A stretch of 8,536 bases of DNA, taken from positions 1 to 8,536 of the forward strand of contig JAAZAC010000308.1 of assembly GCA_012514545.1 (NCBI GenBank), given 5' to 3'. The notes under the pieces were generated by a model that saw only the letters and a list, made by a program, of their open reading frames with translations, did no database searches and was not told the DNA's origin. Positions 5,677 through 8,536 of this stretch are shown piece by piece. Every line of letters starts with the position of its first letter. The first letter of the stretch is position 1. The stretch is from Actinomycetales bacterium (GTDB taxonomy: Bacteria > Actinomycetota > Actinomycetes > Actinomycetales > Cellulomonadaceae). The translations under genes and the position numbers were made by a program.

Positions 5677-6855
5677 ATGGCGACGACGATCCGGACCCGC
5701 GAGCCGCGCGAGCTGCTCGCCCTGCTCCCGTACCAGCTCGGCTTCCACCCGAACGAGAGCGCCGTGCTCGTGAGCCTGCGGGGGAGCCGCTCCCTCGTCG
5801 GGCTGACGGTCCGCGCCGACCTCGCCGACCTCGCCGACGAGGCGCACGGCGTCCTGCTCGCCCGCACCCTCGTCGGCCATCTCGTGTCGGACGGCGCCCG
5901 GCGCGCCGTCGTCGTCGTGTACACGGCCGCGGACCTCCAGGGGCGGGCGAGGCGCGAGGGGAGGGTCGGCGCCGGCGTCGGCCGGCTGCTCCGGGTGGTC
6001 GAGCGTGAGCTCGGCCCCGCGGAGTGCTGGGTGGTGGGACCCCGCGGCTACTACGCCCTGGGCTGCGCCGACGAGGCGTGCTGCCCGCGCGGCGGCCGGC
6101 CCCTCGCCGACCTCCAGGCGACGCAGGTGGGCGCGCAGATGGTGCTCGAGGGGGTGCAGGTCGCGGCCAGCCGGGAGGAGCTGGGCGCGGTGCCGCCCGC
6201 GGACGCGGCGGCGCGCAAGTCCGCCCGCCGGGCGCGGGCGCGATGGGCGGCCCGCGGCGCGCAGGCCGGGCCCGGCGCGGAGGCCCACCGCTGGCGCCGT
6301 GAGGGGCTGCGGCTGTGGCAGGACGCGTTCACGGCCCAGGTGGCCGCGGAGGCGGGCGCGGCGTGGACGGGCGACGGGGCCGTGGGCGCGGCGCCGCGGT
6401 CGTTCGGGCCGCGGCGCGTCGACCTCGCGCCGTCGCTCACCGGCCGGCTGCTCGCGGCCCTCGACGACGTCCTCGTGCGCGACGCCGTGCTCGTCACCTT
6501 CGTCGAGGGGAACGACCGCCTGGCCGAGCGCGTCCTCGCGGGGGAGCGAGGCGTCGACGTCGGGGTCGCGCTCGGGCCGATCCTCGACCCCCGCCGGGGA
6601 CGGCGGCCGGACGCCCGCCGGGCGCGCGCGGCCCGCGCCGTGCTCGAGCACCTCCTCGCGCACGTGCCGCGGGACGGGCACCCGGCCGTCAGCACGCTGC
6701 TCGCGGTGCTGGCCTGGTGGGAGGGCGACGGCGCCCGAGCGGGCGTGTGCGTGGACCGCGCCCTCGCGACCGACCCGGACTACCGGCTGGCGGTCCTCGT
6801 CGACCAGGCGCTGCGGGCCGGGATGCCGCCGGGCTGGGTGCGCGCCGCGGGCTGA
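5677..6855 (+). CDS. DUF4192 domain-containing protein
   Basis: Soluble protein of 392 residues spanning one DUF4192 domain, a family found mainly in actinobacteria and without known function. The family N-terminus is clear: RTREPRELLALLPYQLGFHP followed by NESAVLVSLRGSR (about residues 6-38). Other typical parts are the ADLADLADE region, an Arg-rich helix, VVGPRGYYAL with a Cys cluster (C130, C135, C136, then Pro), a long middle region, and a C-terminal helical part (HVPRDGHPAVSTLLAVLAWWEGDGARA, broken here only by its position near 330-355) that resembles a helical-repeat segment. No signal peptide or membrane helix is seen. The start ATG at 5677 has no clear Shine-Dalgarno; the best -10 seven bases upstream (TCCCAT) is weak, so its promoter is undefined. 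It reads toward the universal stress and sigA genes. The Cys cluster could bind metal or take part in redox sensing, which is speculation. Family call strong. Confidence 0.92.
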   Translation: MATTIRTREPRELLALLPYQLGFHPNESAVLVSLRGSRSLVGLTVRADLADLADEAHGVLLARTLVGHLVSDGARRAVVVVYTAADLQGRARREGRVGAGVGRLLRVVERELGPAECWVVGPRGYYALGCADEACCPRGGRPLADLQATQVGAQMVLEGVQVAASREELGAVPPADAAARKSARRARARWAARGAQAGPGAEAHRWRREGLRLWQDAFTAQVAAEAGAAWTGDGAVGAAPRSFGPRRVDLAPSLTGRLLAALDDVLVRDAVLVTFVEGNDRLAERVLAGERGVDVGVALGPILDPRRGRRPDARRARAARAVLEHLLAHVPRDGHPAVSTLLAVLAWWEGDGARAGVCVDRALATDPDYRLAVLVDQALRAGMPPGWVRAAG

Positions 6856-6913
6856 GGGCGCCGGGTGCGGGCGGCGGCGCGCGCCTCGGCCCGCCGTGCG
6901 AGCACCGATCGGG

Positions 6914-6950
6914 TAGCGTCCGGATAAGCCGGTGCGTCGCGGTCGGGAGG
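6914..6950 (+). promoter_or_regulatory. Promoter -10 and ribosome binding site of the universal stress protein gene
   Basis: A -10-like TAGCGT lies at 6914-6919 and a strong Shine-Dalgarno GGGAGG at 6945-6950, four bases before the ATG at 6955. The leader would be about 29 bases. No clear -35 is visible. Having a ribosome binding site sets this gene apart from the four leaderless genes in the window. Confidence 0.5.
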
Positions 6951-6954
6951 CACG

Positions 6955-7350
6955 ATGAGCGTGGTGGTGGGGTACGTGCCGACGCCGGAGGGCGAGGCCG
7001 CCCTCGAGGCGGCGGTGCAGGCGGCGACGACGCAGGAGACCAGGCTCGTCGTCGTCCTCAGCGACCGGGGCAACCGGTTCGGCGGGGACGCGGCCGCGCT
7101 CCAGGAGCACGCCGACGAGGTGCGGCGACGGCTCGACGACGCCGGGCTGCGGCACGACGTCCGGGTGACGCGCCGCGGGCGCGACGTCGCGGACGACATC
7201 ATCGCGGCGGCCGAGGAGGGCGGCTGCGAGCTCATCGTCATCGGGCTGCGCCGCCGCAGCCCCGTCGGGAAGCTCATCCTCGGGTCGAACGCCCAGCGGA
7301 TCCTGCTCGACGCGCCCTGCCCCGTCCTCGCGGTCAAGCCGCCCGCCTGA
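6955..7350 (+). CDS. Universal stress protein (UspA family)
   Basis: Cytosolic single-domain Usp fold of 131 residues, within the normal family length; these proteins usually form dimers, often bind ATP, and help survival under starvation, hypoxia or other stress. Strand one is MSVVVGYVPTPEG; the middle helices include EEHADEV-like and DVADDIIAAAEE segments; the signature at the C-terminus is CELIVIGLRRRSPVGKLILG followed by SNAQRILLDAPCPVLAVKP (91-128). The ATP-binding pattern G-2x-G-9x-G-S/T appears as G97, R100 in place of the second Gly, then G110-S111, so nucleotide binding is plausible but not assured. The start is fixed by GGGAGG four bases upstream. It sits 99 bp after the DUF4192 gene and 217 bp before sigA on the same strand. 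Regulation beyond its own promoter is not evident. Confidence 0.94.
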   Translation: MSVVVGYVPTPEGEAALEAAVQAATTQETRLVVVLSDRGNRFGGDAAALQEHADEVRRRLDDAGLRHDVRVTRRGRDVADDIIAAAEEGGCELIVIGLRRRSPVGKLILGSNAQRILLDAPCPVLAVKPPA

Positions 7351-7482
7351 GGCCGGGCGACGCGGGGGCGCCGAGGGTCGCCGTCGGGAGCCCTGCGGGG
7401 ACCGGCGTCGGGCACCGGCGCCGCAGGTCGGCGGGCCCTCGAGACGGGGAATCTGGGGCGCCGCGCGGGCGTTGTCCCCTGG

Positions 7483-7502
7483 GTCCGGGGGAACTCCCGG
7501 AC
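7483..7502. promoter_or_regulatory. Perfect inverted repeat upstream of the sigA -10, candidate operator
   Basis: GTCCGGGGGAACTCCCGGAC has 7-bp arms (GTCCGGG and CCCGGAC) around six bases and ends two bases before the sigA -10. It fills the position where a -35 hexamer would be. A smaller repeat with the same half-sites, GTCCG-N6-CGGAC, lies at 7515-7530 just past the -10, and the 9-mer CTCCCGGAC occurs in both (7494-7502 and 7522-7530). Confidence 0.55.
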
Positions 7503-7504
7503 GT

Positions 7505-7510
7505 TACAAT
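7505..7510 (+). promoter_or_regulatory. -10 element of the sigA promoter
   Basis: TACAAT is the best -10 hexamer in the window. Transcription would start near 7517, leaving a leader of about 50 bases that contains AAAGG before the GTG at 7568. No TTGACA-like -35 exists at 16-18 bases upstream; that place is taken by the inverted repeat. A TTGTCC at 7472-7477 is too far away (27 bases). Confidence 0.6.
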
Positions 7511-7567
7511 GGATGTCCGTCCTCCCGGACCCTTCTCCCGAGCCTGGCCGCTGCCGAAAGGTTCTCT

Positions 7568-8536
7568 GTGTCTTCCCACACCCGTGTTGCTGCACTTCCG
7601 CGCGAGCTCCGGCACCCGGCCCTGACGGCCCTGGTGCGAGACGGGCGTGCCCGGGGGAGCCTGCGGGCCGACGAGGTGCACGCCGCGACCACCGCGGCGG
7701 GCCTCGCTCCCGAGCGGGTGCCGGCGCTGCTGAAGGCCCTCGCGGACCGCGGCGTCGCCGTGCGCGCGGAGGGTGAGGCCGTCGCGGCCGCCGCCCGCCG
7801 GACGACCGCGACCACCGAGCGCCCCGCCGACGCGGACGCCCCGGCGAAGGCCAAGCCCGCCGCGAAGAAGCCCGCCGCGAAGTCCGCGGCGAAGCCCGCG
7901 AAGGCGGCCGCGACCGCCAAGGCCGCGGCGACGGGCGGCAAGGCCCGCGGCAAGGCCGCCGAGCCGCCGGTCGACGACGTCGTCGAGGACATCGACGCCG
8001 AGGACGTCGAGCCCGAGGACGTCGACCCCGACGAGGTCGTCGAGGAGGAGGTGCCCGTCGACGACGCGGAGCTCGAGGTCGTGGACGCCGGCGTGGTCGA
8101 CGAGGTCGCGGAGACCGAGGAGACCGAGGAGGCCGACGACGAGGCCGAGGCCCCGGAGGCCGCCGCGGCGGAGGAGACCGACGAGGAGACCGAGGACACC
8201 GGCTTCACCTACTCCGACGCCGACGACGACGACGCCCCCGCGCAGCAGGTCGTCACCGCGGGCGCCACGGCCGACCCGGTCAAGGACTACCTCAAGCAGA
8301 TCGGCAAGGTCGCGCTGCTGAACGCCGAGCAGGAGGTCGAGCTCGCCAAGCGCATCGAGGCCGGCCTGTTCGCCGAGGAGAAGCTCGCTCAGAGCACCCA
8401 GCTCGAGCCGAAGCTGCGGCGGGAGCTCGAGTGGATCGCTGCGGACGGCCGTCGGGCGAAGAACCACCTGCTCGAGGCGAACCTCCGCCTCGTCGTCTCC
8501 CTGGCCAAGCGGTACACCGGCCGCGGCATGCTCTTC
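7568..8536 (+). CDS. sigA: Principal RNA polymerase sigma factor SigA/RpoD, N-terminal part (open at window end)
   Basis: Housekeeping sigma-70 factor that directs RNA polymerase to -10/-35 promoters. 323 residues are visible and the gene runs off the window. Order: a region 1.1-like helical domain (about 10-70, ELRHPALTALVRDG through VPALLKALADRGVAV); a Lys/Ala-rich block (about 92-131, repeats of PAAK/KAAA); an Asp/Glu-rich block (about 135-223); conserved region 1.2 (ADPVKDYLKQIGKVALLNAE, about 235-254, then QEVELAKRIEAG); a short spacer; and region 2.1 (AKNHLLEANLRLVVSLAKRY then TGRGMLF, 297-323). The GTG at 7568 is chosen because AAAGG lies about six bases upstream, the frame has no earlier start after the promoter, and region 1.1 then begins normally. 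Primary-sigma identity rests on regions 1.1, 1.2 and 2.1 in this order. The basic-then-acidic N-terminal extension is typical of actinobacterial SigA/HrdB. Very sure of the family. Confidence 0.96.
   Translation, partial: MSSHTRVAALPRELRHPALTALVRDGRARGSLRADEVHAATTAAGLAPERVPALLKALADRGVAVRAEGEAVAAAARRTTATTERPADADAPAKAKPAAKKPAAKSAAKPAKAAATAKAAATGGKARGKAAEPPVDDVVEDIDAEDVEPEDVDPDEVVEEEVPVDDAELEVVDAGVVDEVAETEETEEADDEAEAPEAAAAEETDEETEDTGFTYSDADDDDAPAQQVVTAGATADPVKDYLKQIGKVALLNAEQEVELAKRIEAGLFAEEKLAQSTQLEPKLRRELEWIAADGRRAKNHLLEANLRLVVSLAKRYTGRGMLF

Noticed and set aside
7351..7470. GC-rich hairpins after the universal stress gene as an intrinsic terminator
   Set aside because: Several short GC-only inverted repeats are possible, but none has a long stem or T-tract that would distinguish it from background in this composition.
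7513..7776. Cys-rich upstream ORF starting at an ATG in the sigA leader and overlapping sigA
   Set aside because: The ATG lies only two bases after the -10, so it is upstream of the expected transcript start; no ribosome binding site; the downstream part is a frame-shifted reading of sigA.
7334..8467. 377-residue minus-strand frame opposite sigA, rich in Leu, Val and Gly, looking like a membrane protein
   Set aside because: It is the reverse complement of the GAG/GAC/GTC codons of the acidic SigA block, which read as CTC/GTC/GAC; apparent hydrophobicity is an artefact.

Overview
The window comes from a very GC-rich chromosome (about three quarters G+C by eye, with codon third positions almost all G or C). 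GTG starts, leaderless promoters, DUF4192, Rv2175c-family and PASTA-kinase genes, and a long charged SigA N-terminus point to an actinobacterium. A Micrococcales member near Cellulomonas is the best guess, but this comes from gene content and style, not from a search.

Left half (1-4900), a cell-envelope signalling locus. On the minus strand, a secreted protein with four LysM domains and a lytic-transglycosylase domain (1860-3224) is followed 35 bp downstream by a transmembrane Ser/Thr kinase with at least three PASTA domains (1-1824, C-terminus outside the window). Divergent from the LysM gene is a small Rv2175c-family DNA-binding protein (3339-3725). Convergent with that is a polyprenyl (geranylgeranyl-type) diphosphate synthase (3791-4897, minus). 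In Mycobacterium tuberculosis the Rv2175c protein is a substrate of the neighbouring kinase PknL, and a prenyl diphosphate synthase lies close by, so this looks like the PknL locus with a LysM hydrolase added. A five-unit, 9-bp direct repeat (GTCAC-type, 3236-3280) lies between the divergent genes and resembles binding sites of the response regulator MtrA.

Middle (4900-6860): a small lipoprotein of unknown function (4990-5562, minus) whose stop codon lies in a four-copy 14-bp tandem repeat, divergent from a DUF4192 protein (5677-6855, plus).

Right (6950-8536): a universal stress protein (6955-7350) and then the 5' part of the principal sigma factor gene sigA/rpoD (7568 to the window end, still open). 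The sigA promoter has a clear -10 and lies among GTCCG/CGGAC inverted repeats. Its product has a region 1.1, then a Lys/Ala-rich block and an Asp/Glu-rich block before conserved regions 1.2 and 2.1.

Four genes (kinase, Rv2175c-like, prenyl synthase, lipoprotein) share the same start layout: a TAnnnT hexamer, exactly six bases, then GTG or ATG. This indicates leaderless mRNAs and fixes those starts. No tRNA, rRNA, CRISPR array, insertion sequence or clear sign of recent gene transfer was seen. The window is mostly core actinobacterial chromosome; its main interest is regulatory.
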